Shown: positions 16,467 through 25,327 of the stretch, piece by piece
Layout of the letters: every line of letters starts with the position of its first letter
Numbering within the stretch: position 1 is the stretch's first letter
Assembly (NCBI RefSeq): GCF_009856295.1
Contig: NZ_WMEU01000004.1
Span: 248,001 to 312,000, forward strand
Direction: 5' to 3'
DNA from: Pontibacillus yanchengensis
GTDB lineage: Bacteria > Bacillota > Bacilli > Bacillales > BH030062
Length of the DNA: 64,000 nucleotides
The notes under the pieces: model-generated
Databases searched by the model: none
Told to the model about the DNA's origin: nothing
What the model saw: only the letters and a program-made list of their open reading frames with translations
Made by a program: the position numbers and the translations under genes

Positions 16467-17738
16467 GTGGATGTGTCAAAGGAATATGCTGAAGAGCTAG
16501 ATCGACAGGATGACTTAGCGCATTTCCGAGACGAATTCTATATTCAACCAGGTACCATTTATATGGATGGGAATTCCCTTGGTTTATTATCAAAGCGAGC
16601 AGAACAAACGCTAATGGAGGTGCTAGATTCTTGGAAGCATTTTGGCATTAATGGATGGATGCAAGGTGATCATCCGTGGTATTATCTTTCCGAAAATCTT
16701 GGCAAGATGAGTGCGCCTTTAGTTGGTGGGAAACCTGAAGAAGTTATTGTAAGCGGTTCCACAACAACGAACCTTCATCAACTCGTATCAACCTTCTATC
16801 AACCTATTGGTACAAAAACAAAAATTTTAGCTGATGAGCTTAATTTTCCTTCTGATATTTACGCATTGCAAAGCCAACTTCGGTTACAAGGATTTGATCC
16901 TAATGAACATCTTGTGCAAGTCCAAACAAGAGACGGGAGAGAAATCAGCGAAGAGGATATTATTGAAGCGATGGCAGAAGATGTAGCCCTTATTGTGCTT
17001 CCAACGGTTCTGTATCGAAGTGGACAGTTATTGGATATTGCTAGATTAACAGAGGAAGCACATAGTCGGGGGATTGTTATAGGATTTGATGGTTGTCACT
17101 CTGTTGGAGCCATACCTCACAAATTTCACGAATGGGGAGTGGATTTTGCTTATTGGTGCAATTATAAATACTTAAATAATGGTCCGGGTGGTGTCGCGGC
17201 CTTGTTTGTGCATGAAGACCACTTTGGTAAAACGCCTGGTCTTGCTGGTTGGTTTGGATCCGATAAGGAAAAACAATTTGATATGAGTCATACGTTTAAT
17301 CCAGCCGGCACAGCTGGTGCATATCAGATTGGTACTCCTCATGTGCTTAGCATTGCTCCCCTTATCGGTTCTCTTCAACTTTTTGAAGAGGCGTCCATTG
17401 AACGAGTGCGTAATAAATCATTACGTGCTACGCAGTATATGATGGATTTAATAGAGCATGAACTAAAGCCATATGGATTTGTGATAGGGAATCCAACAGA
17501 AGATCACAGGCGTGGGGGTCATGTATGTTTAGAGCATCCGGAAGCAGCGCGGATATGTAAAACCTTAAAAGAACACGGGGTTGTACCTGATTTTCGCGCT
17601 CCAAATGTCATTAGGCTGGCTCCTGTGGCCTTGTATAATACATTTGTAGAGGTATGGGAAACGATTCAAATCCTTACACGGATTATGGACGAAGCACTTT
17701 ATGAAAAACATCCGAATGAACGAGATATTATTGCTTAA
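16467..17738 (+). CDS. kynU: kynureninase
   Basis: A cytosolic PLP enzyme cleaving kynurenine to anthranilate and alanine. The 423-aa length is standard. Family features are [55 protein letters not shown] and [19 protein letters not shown], which contains the Lys that holds PLP; the later [19 protein letters not shown] is also typical. Start GTG 16467, chosen from GGAAAGGGAG upstream. It is first in a tight operon with kynB (15-base gap) and kynA (16-base gap). Confidence 0.95.
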   Translation: MDVSKEYAEELDRQDDLAHFRDEFYIQPGTIYMDGNSLGLLSKRAEQTLMEVLDSWKHFGINGWMQGDHPWYYLSENLGKMSAPLVGGKPEEVIVSGSTTTNLHQLVSTFYQPIGTKTKILADELNFPSDIYALQSQLRLQGFDPNEHLVQVQTRDGREISEEDIIEAMAEDVALIVLPTVLYRSGQLLDIARLTEEAHSRGIVIGFDGCHSVGAIPHKFHEWGVDFAYWCNYKYLNNGPGGVAALFVHEDHFGKTPGLAGWFGSDKEKQFDMSHTFNPAGTAGAYQIGTPHVLSIAPLIGSLQLFEEASIERVRNKSLRATQYMMDLIEHELKPYGFVIGNPTEDHRRGGHVCLEHPEAARICKTLKEHGVVPDFRAPNVIRLAPVALYNTFVEVWETIQILTRIMDEALYEKHPNERDIIA

Positions 17739-17753
17739 TGGAGGGGAATAGGC

Positions 17754-18380
17754 ATGTCGATCATTGATATTTCCAGAAGATTGGAGCAAGGGACCCCTAC
17801 ATGGCCAGGGGATACCCCTTTCTCTTATTCAGTCAGTTGGTCAAAAGAAGAAAGTGGTTCTGTGAATGTTGGCAAGCTAGAAATGAGTATCCATACTGGC
17901 ACGCATGTAGATGCACCATTTCATTTCATGAATAATGGCGAACGTATCTATGATCTTGATCCCGAATTATATGTTGGCCCAGCGCTTTTGATTGATGTGA
18001 TCAATCTCTCGAGTATAGCAGCCAAAGATATTGAACAAATCGACTTAACAAACGTTAGGCGCATCCTTTTTAAAACTAACTCATGGACAGATTATACGAC
18101 GTTTCCAGAAGAGGTTACATACATAGAAGCGGATGTAGCCCCATACTTAGCCAAACACAATATAAAACTAATTGGCGTTGATGTTCCATCGGTCGATCCA
18201 TTAGACAGTAAAGAATTACAGGCTCACCACGCATTACATACTAATCATATTCATATTTTAGAAGGGCTAGCTCTTCACGGCGTAACAGCTGGATGGTATG
18301 AGCTCATGGCGCTACCATTACCTATTGTCGAAGGGGATGGGAGTCCAGTTCGAGCTGTTTTGCGATCATATCAAGCGTGA
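17754..18380 (+). CDS. kynB: kynurenine formamidase (cyclase family)
   Basis: Hydrolyses N-formylkynurenine to kynurenine and formate with a metal centre. The metal-binding signature HTGTHVDAPFHF is visible at about residues 47-58, with IGVDVPSVDPLDS and ALHTNHIHILEGL later. The 208-aa length agrees with KynB. AATGGAGGGG lies before ATG 17754. It sits between kynU and kynA, so the operon covers all three steps from tryptophan to anthranilate. Confidence 0.94.
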   Translation: MSIIDISRRLEQGTPTWPGDTPFSYSVSWSKEESGSVNVGKLEMSIHTGTHVDAPFHFMNNGERIYDLDPELYVGPALLIDVINLSSIAAKDIEQIDLTNVRRILFKTNSWTDYTTFPEEVTYIEADVAPYLAKHNIKLIGVDVPSVDPLDSKELQAHHALHTNHIHILEGLALHGVTAGWYELMALPLPIVEGDGSPVRAVLRSYQA

Positions 18381-18396
18381 AAGGTGGAATGACACA

Positions 18397-19107
18397 ATGA
18401 ATTATTATAAGAAAGAAAACAAAACGGATTATGAAACATATATACAAACAGAGGAATTGTTAACGCTGCAAAAACCGGAACAAGACTTAAGCTGTCAGGA
18501 TGAATTGACCTTTCAAACCATACACCAAATTGCTGAACTGCATTTTAAATTAATGATTCAATACATGCATATAGCTCACAATCATATGACAAATGGTGAG
18601 GTGGAGGCGGCAACAGAACAAATCAGACGAGTGAATATGCATTTAGATCATTTACCCAATGTGTTTGATATGGTGAAGGTTATTAGTCCTAACGATTATC
18701 ATACAATCCGCCTTGCTCTGGGGCAAGGAAGTGGTCAGGATTCCCCAGGGTTTAATGAGGTGTTACGTTTAGGTCCAACATTATGGGAACCATTTGAACG
18801 GATTCTACAAAAAAACAATCTAACACCACTAGCAATCCAACAACAACCTGAATCTTATCCTAGACTGTTTCACCTCATGCAAGCCTTAATTCGTTTTGAT
18901 GAAAACTTCCAATCCTTCCGACACCAGCATCTTCAGCTTGTCCGCCGTATGATTGGTCTTCATACAAACAGCTTAAAGGGGATACCAGCTCAGATGCTAG
19001 AAAAAGGCGTGAAATATGAGTTCTTCCCTAAACTATGGGAAAGTATATGTGAGTTAACGGATTGGACGGGGTCAAGCTATAATACCAAACCTCTTGATAA
19101 AAATTAA
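18397..19107 (+). CDS. kynA: tryptophan 2,3-dioxygenase (TDO family)
   Basis: Haem dioxygenase opening the indole ring of tryptophan to give N-formylkynurenine. At 236 aa it is shorter than the typical 260-280. Family pieces are DYETYIQTEELLTLQKP, CQDELTFQTIHQIAELHFKL, QSFRHQHLQLVRRMIG (containing the likely haem-ligand His) and FFPKLWES. An in-frame upstream extension to 18298 overlaps kynB and is rejected in favour of ATG 18397 with AAAGGTGG upstream. The trimmed length and diverged core make it a less canonical TDO, but its operon position supports the role. Confidence 0.85.
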   Translation: MNYYKKENKTDYETYIQTEELLTLQKPEQDLSCQDELTFQTIHQIAELHFKLMIQYMHIAHNHMTNGEVEAATEQIRRVNMHLDHLPNVFDMVKVISPNDYHTIRLALGQGSGQDSPGFNEVLRLGPTLWEPFERILQKNNLTPLAIQQQPESYPRLFHLMQALIRFDENFQSFRHQHLQLVRRMIGLHTNSLKGIPAQMLEKGVKYEFFPKLWESICELTDWTGSSYNTKPLDKN

Positions 19108-19201
19108 ATGTTGAAAGCGGTTGATTTATAGAATCCCACATACTACGGGCAGAATTGGGTATACTACCTGCATGAGTTGCTTGAAAATAGGAGGCTAAAA
19201 T

Positions 19202-19720
19202 ATGGAAAAGAAACCTTGTATTGACTCACTTGTAGTAAAAAATTCCCACGTACTCCCAACAGACACAAATAATCATGGCACCCTATTTGGAGGTCAGCTC
19301 ATGGCGTACATTGATGATGTAGCAGCCATTGCAGCAACCCGTCATGCTCGTGCAACAGTCGTAACAGCATCTACGGATTCTGTCGACTTTTTATACCCAG
19401 TAAATGCAGGGGATGCAATATGTCTTGAAGCATTTGTGACCTGGACTCGTAATACATCAATGGAAGTGTTTGTGAAGGCAGTTAAAGAAGAACTATTAAC
19501 TGGAAAACGTGCTGTATGCGCAACAGCATTCATTACAATGGTTGCTGTTGATGACAACAACACGCCACAAGAGGTACCAACTGCATATCCAGAAACGGAC
19601 GAAGAAAACTGGCTTCACTCTGGAGCTGCAGCGAGAGCCCAACACAGAAAAGAACGCCGAGGTGTTTCAAAAGAATTTGCCAACCGCTTTGGTACAGATT
19701 TCCCTTGGAAACGAGACTAA
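19202..19720 (+). CDS. ykhA: acyl-CoA thioesterase, hotdog fold (YkhA-like)
   Basis: A 172-aa cytosolic hotdog thioesterase that hydrolyses acyl-CoA. The signature TDTNNHGTLFGGQLMAYIDD holds the catalytic Asn/His and Asp region, and VDFLYPVNAGDAICLEAFV follows. The basic, Arg/Lys-rich C-terminus resembles B. subtilis YkhA. AGGAGG precedes the ATG. It lies 94 bases after kynA and has its own terminator, so it is probably separate from the kyn operon. Confidence 0.92.
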   Translation: MEKKPCIDSLVVKNSHVLPTDTNNHGTLFGGQLMAYIDDVAAIAATRHARATVVTASTDSVDFLYPVNAGDAICLEAFVTWTRNTSMEVFVKAVKEELLTGKRAVCATAFITMVAVDDNNTPQEVPTAYPETDEENWLHSGAAARAQHRKERRGVSKEFANRFGTDFPWKRD

Positions 19721-19739
19721 CCAACATATACCAACTTTA

Positions 19740-19776
19740 AGATCCTGTTGCTTATAGAAGCAGCAGGATTTTTTAA
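19740..19776 (+). terminator. terminator after ykhA
   Basis: ATCCTGTTGCTT and AAGCAGCAGGAT form a twelve-pair stem (one G-T pair) with TTTTTT after it. Confidence 0.85.
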
Positions 19777-19830
19777 TGTACACCAGGAAATTTTATAAAA
19801 TCCAATCCTTGTGTATAACTGAAAAAGTGT

Positions 19831-19873
19831 GAGCAGCAGTTTGTACGTCGCTAAGCTGGCGCTTTTGTTCGTG
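19831..19873 (+). repeat. dispersed repeat, end module only
   Basis: Contains GCAGTTTGTACGTCGCTAAG followed by GGCGCTTTTGTTC, the right-hand module of the modular repeat family found at 26237, 34456, 51519 and 56311. It lies just upstream of the GNAT gene. Confidence 0.65.
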
Positions 19874-19945
19874 AAAAAATGGAGGAATATGGATGTTTCT
19901 GTCGAAGTAAATAAAATCAGATTGAATCAGGGAAGGTGGGAGAAG

Positions 19946-20794
19946 ATGACTGTTTTTACGTATAATAGTCCACTTGAATACGAAAGTAGAGTACAATCTT
20001 TTTTATTAGAGAATGAAGCTATGCATAACCTCCCTTTAGGGATAATCCAACGCATGAAAACAGATATGGGGCGATTTGAAAAGGAGCCAGTACTTGGCTA
20101 CTTAGATCACCTTGGGGAAATTAAGACGGTTCTTATGCGAACTCCACCACATATGTGGATCTTAGCTTCACATATTGAGTTATCAGATCAAGATATTAAT
20201 ATCCTTGTACACTTTTTCAAAGACAATCATCACCCAGTTCCCGGGATGATTGGAGCATCAGATAATGTCACACGGTTTGCGGAAGCATGGAAGAAGGCAG
20301 TTGGTGTGGAGTATGAAGTACATATGAAGCAAAAAGTGTTTCAACTCGATGAAGTACTCACACACCAAAAAAGTCCAGGTCACTTAATAAAAGCAACGGA
20401 AGACCATGCTGCTTTAGCCCGTGAATGGATGCATGCTTTTGGTCAGGAAGCTAATGTGGTTCATTCCGAAGATGAACTAAATGAGGTAGTAGAGAGGTTA
20501 TTGAATGAACAAACACTCCGACTATGGGTGGTGGACGGTGAACCGGTATCAATGGTGAACCAATCTAGAAACACACCTAATGGTACTACCGTTAGCGCCG
20601 TATATACACCTGATGCACATAAACGAAAAGGCTACGCAACTTCCGCTGTAGCCGCACTATCACAAGAGTTATTGGGTGAAGGATATCAATTCTGTTGTTT
20701 GTATACAGACTTATCAAATCCTACGTCTAATGGCATTTATCAAAAGATTGGTTATAAACCGGTCGGAAACTCCATGGTTGTGAATTTCATCTAG
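19946..20794 (+). CDS. GNAT family N-acetyltransferase
   Basis: A 282-aa protein whose C-terminal third is a GNAT domain: SAVYTPDAHKRKGYATSAVA carries the acetyl-CoA-binding R/Q-x-x-G-x-A-type loop (KRKGYAT), and YTDLSNPTSNGIYQKIGYKP is the conserved end. The N-terminal half is likely a degenerate second GNAT-like domain. The open frame extends to 19829 through a dispersed repeat, so ATG 19946, with GGAAGGTGGGAG in front, is the better start. The substrate is unknown. Confidence 0.85.
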   Translation: MTVFTYNSPLEYESRVQSFLLENEAMHNLPLGIIQRMKTDMGRFEKEPVLGYLDHLGEIKTVLMRTPPHMWILASHIELSDQDINILVHFFKDNHHPVPGMIGASDNVTRFAEAWKKAVGVEYEVHMKQKVFQLDEVLTHQKSPGHLIKATEDHAALAREWMHAFGQEANVVHSEDELNEVVERLLNEQTLRLWVVDGEPVSMVNQSRNTPNGTTVSAVYTPDAHKRKGYATSAVAALSQELLGEGYQFCCLYTDLSNPTSNGIYQKIGYKPVGNSMVVNFI

Positions 20795-20945
20795 AGGCTG
20801 TCTGGTAGAATTTCCTTCAGATTTTTTGTCTGGAGGATTTTTGTTATGTAAAATTTTCTAAATACGTGTGCTAGGTGTTGGAATAAAAGGGTATAGAAAG
20901 AAAAAAGGTAAGGGAGACATGGAAAAGGAATAGGGAGGAATGGTC

Positions 20946-21530
20946 GTGCAGAAGCGTTATCTAGCTATGTTCATGATGGTGTTAACTGGAATAGTAGTAT
21001 TACTCCCTAAAGGCTCTTTATTCTATTATATCCTTTTAGCTTTCGTTGTTTTTGGGGGTAGTCCAATAGCTGTATATCAGTTTATGGAGAAGCAACCTGA
21101 TCTTATCCGTTATTGGACAAAGCGAATGGTAAAGGTGATCTCGCGGCCCTGGATGTCTTTGTTTTTTTACTTATGCTTGTTCATTCAAGAAACCTTAGAA
21201 CATAATATTTTTTTAGACGTTGGACTATTTTGGGCAGTTGCACTTACTTCTAACTGTTTATGGGCACCTGTGCTAAGCGCACACCGCTGTGTACCTATCA
21301 TGTCATACGGAAAGAAAATGATCTATCTATTACTGCATTGTACGTTCCTTTTTGCATGGTTTACTGGAAATGTTGTTTACAATAATGGTGGAATACCTGA
21401 GCAGATTTTCTTTTTAACGGGTATGGGGACGTTTCTATTAGTATTGTATCTTGTTATTAAAGCATGGAGAAGGGAGGAGGAAGAAGTAGATAGCCCTACA
21501 GTAAAAGGATATATTCATCCCTTGCGTTAA
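20946..21530 (+). CDS. hypothetical membrane protein, 194 aa
   Basis: I do not recognise the family. Five hydrophobic segments are apparent (about residues 6-22, 24-41, 68-84, 90-108 and 127-170, the last possibly two helices), with a charged C-terminal tail (WRREEEEVDS). ATG 20940 is only one base from the GGAGG, so GTG 20946 is the more likely start. It stands alone ahead of the protease-nuclease gene, with a 230-bp gap that argues against a shared operon. Confidence 0.65.
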   Translation: MQKRYLAMFMMVLTGIVVLLPKGSLFYYILLAFVVFGGSPIAVYQFMEKQPDLIRYWTKRMVKVISRPWMSLFFYLCLFIQETLEHNIFLDVGLFWAVALTSNCLWAPVLSAHRCVPIMSYGKKMIYLLLHCTFLFAWFTGNVVYNNGGIPEQIFFLTGMGTFLLVLYLVIKAWRREEEEVDSPTVKGYIHPLR

Positions 21531-21760
21531 GCAGGCTAGGTGAGAGCAGAACTATATCTTTTTTATATGAATCTATGAATATCCTGGTTCGCTCATAAAG
21601 CCCTATAGCTATTCCAACGCTTCCTTCAAATATAAGCCCAGAAAATAGGACTAAATGTGCAAGGGATTTTTTATAGTGGAATGGAAATAAACGTTGTCGT
21701 CCTTTATTTGAAATGGACAGAAAGATAATCTGAGTTCATTACTTTAGGAGGGAACAACGA

Positions 21761-23557
21761 ATGCTACGGTACGAAGAACTGCAAAAGTGGAATAAGGAAT
21801 TACTGGATAGGCAACAACAACAAGCCCTGAATCGCTATATGGACCGTACAGAACAACGAGAATATACAGAACAAGAATTGAAAACAAGAAATCCTCTTGA
21901 AGTAGACTCACCTGATCGTGTAGCCTCCAGGGAATCAATGCTTCAGGGGAACAACCTGGCTATGGAGCGAATCATTGGTCGAAATGATCTTTTTCCTATC
22001 GCATATTTCCAGGCCGGCTTACAGGCTGCTAAATCAGTATGTCGAATTGAAGTACGAGATAGTATTGGTCGAGTTAAAGGGCATGGTACTGGATTTCTAA
22101 TATCCCCCTCTGTACTAATTACGAACCATCATGTACTTGGGGATGAGGAAGCAGCCAATGATAGTGTAGCTCAATTTAACTATGAAAAAGATCTTGACGG
22201 AAGAGAACGAGAAATTAAGAATTTTCGTTTTGAACCGGAGCAGTTATTTATGACAGATAAAGAGTTGGATTTTACTCTGGTAGCCGTTGAGGGACGTTCT
22301 GCAGAAGGGGACAAGCTTACTGAAAATAGCTATTTACCATTAGAACAACGGACAGGGAAAGGCTTAGTAGGAGAGCGTGTCTCTATTATTCAACATCCAT
22401 CCGGGTCACCTAAGGCTGTTACCATTAGAGAGAACAAAATTCAGGACGTTTTTGATGATTTTATTCATTACTCCACAGACACTATGCCTGGTTCGTCTGG
22501 ATCACCTGTTTTTAATGATGAGTGGCAAGTGATATCCCTTCACCATGCAGGAGTACCAGATCCGAATGATCCTTCTACCTTTATTGCTAATGAAGGCATT
22601 CGCATAAGTAGCATTGTAGAATATATAAAAAACCATCGTTCACAGGTAAGTGATCAAGCTCAGAAACTAGTGGATGATATTGTAGGAGTAGAACAGAGCC
22701 ATGATGATCATAAGGCTGAAGATGAAGTTCCAGTTGAAGAGTTAAGTTTAGAGTGGTATGAGGGCACACAGGGATATAATTCAACTTTTTTAGGGGATGA
22801 CTATGAAATTCCCCATCCAACATTTTGTGAGGAGAAACAAAAAGACATTGCTCCATTAAAGGATGGAGGGCACATTTTGAACTATACCCACTTTTCCATC
22901 GTTATGAGTAAATCCAGACGTCTGGCATTTTATTCTGTGGTCAATATCGATGGGAAGAATTTACGTTCTGTCGAGCGAGCTGATAAATGGTATCTTGATC
23001 CTCGCATCAATAAGGCATATCAGGCGGGCCAAGATTTATACTATGACAATCCACTGGACCGTGGTCATATTGTCCGTCGTATTGACCCAGTATGGGGGAA
23101 AGATGCAGAAGCGGCAAATGAAGATACGTTTCATTTCACAAACTGTGCACCACAACATAAGGATTTAAATCAACAAACGTGGCTTGATTTGGAAAATTAT
23201 ATTGTCGAGAATGCCAGAAACCATGATATGAAAGCTACTGTTTTTACGGGGCCAGTATTTCGAAGTGATGACAGAATCTATCGTAGTGTGCAAATTCCAG
23301 TAGAGTTTTGGAAAATTGCTGTCATGGTAAAAGAGGATGGGAATCTTTCCGCGACGGCTTACCTTCAATCTCAAAAAAATTTAGTAGAAAATCTTGAGTT
23401 CGCATATGGCGATTACAAAACGTATCAAGTTCCTGTTCAACAAATCGAAGCATTAACAGGTCTAACGTTTGGAAACCTACGAAACCATGATCCAATCAGA
23501 GGACTTGAATCTACAATTGGTCATATTATTGAAGGAGAAGATGATATAACGGTATGA
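21761..23557 (+). CDS. fusion of V8/trypsin-like serine protease and DNA/RNA non-specific endonuclease
   Basis: A 598-aa protein with two catalytic domains. An N-terminal charged, Gln-rich helical region (1-80) leads to a trypsin/V8-like protease at about 85-295 with a complete triad: His124 (LITNHHVLG), Asp170 (LDFTLVAV) and Ser246 (GSSGSPVF). After an acidic linker (about 300-335) comes a NUC1 endonuclease at about 365-590, with the DRGH motif (Asp433 to His436) and metal-binding Asn461 (HFTNCAPQH), plus the conserved LNQQTW. There is no signal peptide, so it is probably cytoplasmic. GGAGGGA precedes the ATG. A terminator follows directly. A protease-gated nuclease toxin or defence effector is inferred; no partner gene is obvious. 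Confidence 0.85.
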   Translation: MLRYEELQKWNKELLDRQQQQALNRYMDRTEQREYTEQELKTRNPLEVDSPDRVASRESMLQGNNLAMERIIGRNDLFPIAYFQAGLQAAKSVCRIEVRDSIGRVKGHGTGFLISPSVLITNHHVLGDEEAANDSVAQFNYEKDLDGREREIKNFRFEPEQLFMTDKELDFTLVAVEGRSAEGDKLTENSYLPLEQRTGKGLVGERVSIIQHPSGSPKAVTIRENKIQDVFDDFIHYSTDTMPGSSGSPVFNDEWQVISLHHAGVPDPNDPSTFIANEGIRISSIVEYIKNHRSQVSDQAQKLVDDIVGVEQSHDDHKAEDEVPVEELSLEWYEGTQGYNSTFLGDDYEIPHPTFCEEKQKDIAPLKDGGHILNYTHFSIVMSKSRRLAFYSVVNIDGKNLRSVERADKWYLDPRINKAYQAGQDLYYDNPLDRGHIVRRIDPVWGKDAEAANEDTFHFTNCAPQHKDLNQQTWLDLENYIVENARNHDMKATVFTGPVFRSDDRIYRSVQIPVEFWKIAVMVKEDGNLSATAYLQSQKNLVENLEFAYGDYKTYQVPVQQIEALTGLTFGNLRNHDPIRGLESTIGHIIEGEDDITV

Positions 23558-23568
23558 ATGATGTGAGG

Positions 23569-23602
23569 GAGGGTGTCCTGATGGTAGGACATCCTCTTTA
23601 TT
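23569..23602 (+). terminator. terminator after the protease-nuclease gene
   Basis: GAGGGTGTCCT and AGGACATCCTC form a stem around GATGGT, followed by TTTATT. Confidence 0.75.
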
Positions 23603-23854
23603 GGATTGGTTATTTCTACTGCAATATAACGTAATATGACCAAATGAGGAACTCGTGAAAAAGATGCATTTACCTTGGCCTTGCTATAATTTCGTTATGA
23701 ACGTATTGGGAAGCGTTTACAATTTTGTTTAGTTCTATCTGGAGCGGGAATAAATTCATTAAGTGCTTCAGCTTATCATGTTTCTTTGTTTCTGTTCATT
23801 TGAGTCCTTAGCTTATTTATATTTTTCACAAGTATAATAAAAGGAGTGTTGATC

Positions 23855-24016
23855 ATGACAGATGTAGAAGGTGAACTTTGGAGCGGCATTCAAGGGAATA
23901 CAGGTCAAAAATGTACACACTGCGGGAAGCTTCTAGCGACACGCAACGAGGCCGGTATGGGATTGTGCAAAGAATGCCAACAGATTAATCAACCAAACGA
24001 CGAAAATGGTGAATAA
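23855..24016 (+). CDS. small zinc-ribbon protein, 53 aa
   Basis: A short gene with AAAGGAG eight bases before ATG 23855. The product starts MTDVEGELWSGIQG and has two Cys pairs, CTHCGK and CKECQQ, about 18 residues apart, the layout of a zinc ribbon. No named family is recognised. A frameshifted paralogue follows at 24056, showing that this is a real, duplicated gene type. The role is unknown. Confidence 0.7.
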   Translation: MTDVEGELWSGIQGNTGQKCTHCGKLLATRNEAGMGLCKECQQINQPNDENGE

Positions 24017-24055
24017 GAGGAAAACGGCTTTAAGTAATAATAAGTATGATGTGAT

Positions 24056-24227
24056 TGGAAGCTAGGGATAATGGAATTCCAGGACCAGAAAACGAACTTT
24101 GGAGTAGCTTGCAACCAAATCCCAATGAATTTGAAAAATGCTCAAGTTGTGGAAAGATGCTTCAATCCAAAAAAAAGAAGAAAATGTGAAGCTATGTAAA
24201 GAATGTCAACGTCGCGGGAAAGCTTGA
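24056..24227 (+). pseudogene. frameshifted paralogue of the zinc-ribbon gene
   Basis: One frame reads DNGIPGPENELWSSLQ and KCSSCGKMLQ, and after the A8 run at 24169-24176 a different frame supplies the missing second half, VKLCKECQRRGKA, ending at 24225-24227. Restoring one A to the run would rejoin them. No good start codon or ribosome binding site is left in the first frame, so it is probably dead rather than phase variable. Confidence 0.65.
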
Positions 24228-24257
24228 ACCAGAGTTAAAAGAAGGCGAATAAAGAAA

Positions 24258-24290
24258 GAGAGCTCCTGCAATGATAGGAGCTCTCTCCTT
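24258..24290 (+). terminator. terminator after the zinc-ribbon pair
   Basis: GAGAGCTCCT and AGGAGCTCTC form a ten-pair stem with T-rich sequence after it. Confidence 0.8.
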
Positions 24291-24374
24291 AGTTCTTTCT
24301 TATGCGCATCTATGATAAAAATTTCTATGACGAGGCTTCACTTCAGCCTGTGAGCAGGGCGTTCCGAGCTTTTT

Positions 24375-25175
24375 TTATTTCCCTATTTCAGGTCGTTTGC
24401 CGTTCTCGACATACTCTTTAAGGAATGTTCCAAGAAGCTCTTTCCATCCTTCATCGTGCATACGACCCCACTCAGGATCAAGCAAACCAACTGCATGATG
24501 AGAAAGTTTCAGAAGTGTGGCCTCACCCTTCGGTTCTAGTTTAAAAGAATATGCGCTGTTCACCGCACCTGTCATACCTAAAAGTCCGTTTAAGCGGATT
24601 TCTTCATTATCTTTTATATACATAACTGTACCCCAAAGAGCATTAGCTCCGTTTACGCCTTCTTCTAGGAAGTAACCTCCTGGTTGAGGAGAAAGAGTTA
24701 GCTTCGAACCTTCCCCGCATAAACGGTAAGCCCACCATTGCCCAATATCAGTTGTTAAAGAATGGAATACTTTATCAGGGGAAGCTTGAATTTCAACCTC
24801 TTGTTCTAGTTGGAATGAATCGTGTTGCAAACCGTGTTCTGTCATGTCTACATTACTCCCTTCAACGAGTTGTTTTATTGATGTTAACGAACCAGCAATA
24901 CTGGATTCGTACTTACTTACCCAACGCTCATACACCTGCTGTAAAGGAACAGCATTCAAATAGTTTAAGCGAGACCGTCCCTCCCGCCGAATAACAAGAA
25001 GGTTAGCTTCCTCTAATGTATTTAAATGCTTCATAACAGCATATCGACTTACTTCAGGAAAAGAGAGGTCTAGCTCACCGGTTGTCTTCGGTCCTTCTTT
25101 TAGTAGGTCGAGTATGCTCATTCGTGTTGGATGACTGAGTGCTTTAAACACAGCTGTGAGTTGTTCGTTTTGCAT
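24375..25175 (-). CDS. ArsR-type regulator fused to an SRPBCC (AHSA1-like) domain
   Basis: A 266-aa fusion. Residues 1-90 are an ArsR winged helix (ALSHPTRMSILDLLKEGPKTT, then AVMKHLNTLEEANLLVIRREG). Residues 120-260 form an SRPBCC ligand-binding fold of the AHSA1 type (VEIQASPDKVFHSLTTDIGQWW). Such proteins are thought to respond to small hydrophobic ligands through the SRPBCC pocket. It is divergent from the gene at 25328 across a gap containing a perfect inverted repeat, so it probably represses itself and that gene. Confidence 0.88.
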   Translation of the reverse strand: MQNEQLTAVFKALSHPTRMSILDLLKEGPKTTGELDLSFPEVSRYAVMKHLNTLEEANLLVIRREGRSRLNYLNAVPLQQVYERWVSKYESSIAGSLTSIKQLVEGSNVDMTEHGLQHDSFQLEQEVEIQASPDKVFHSLTTDIGQWWAYRLCGEGSKLTLSPQPGGYFLEEGVNGANALWGTVMYIKDNEEIRLNGLLGMTGAVNSAYSFKLEPKGEATLLKLSHHAVGLLDPEWGRMHDEGWKELLGTFLKEYVENGKRPEIGK

Positions 25176-25207
25176 GATAGGCCTCCATTGAAAAGACGTT
25201 ACGTTTT

Positions 25208-25228
25208 GGTAACGTATAAAACGTTACC
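25208..25228. promoter_or_regulatory. operator-like inverted repeat between divergent genes
   Basis: GGTAACGT, five bases, ACGTTACC: a perfect eight-base inverted repeat. Extra half-sites lie on both sides (CGTTACG near 25198 and CCGTAAC near 25232). It is the size and position of an ArsR-family operator for the adjacent regulator. Confidence 0.65.
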
Positions 25229-25327
25229 ATACCGTAACATGACGTATCCTTATTCGCAATGTTATTTTGTAAAAGGATTCGTATAATTGGTTTAACGTTT
25301 TATAGAGTTGAAGGAGGTTACGTGAAT

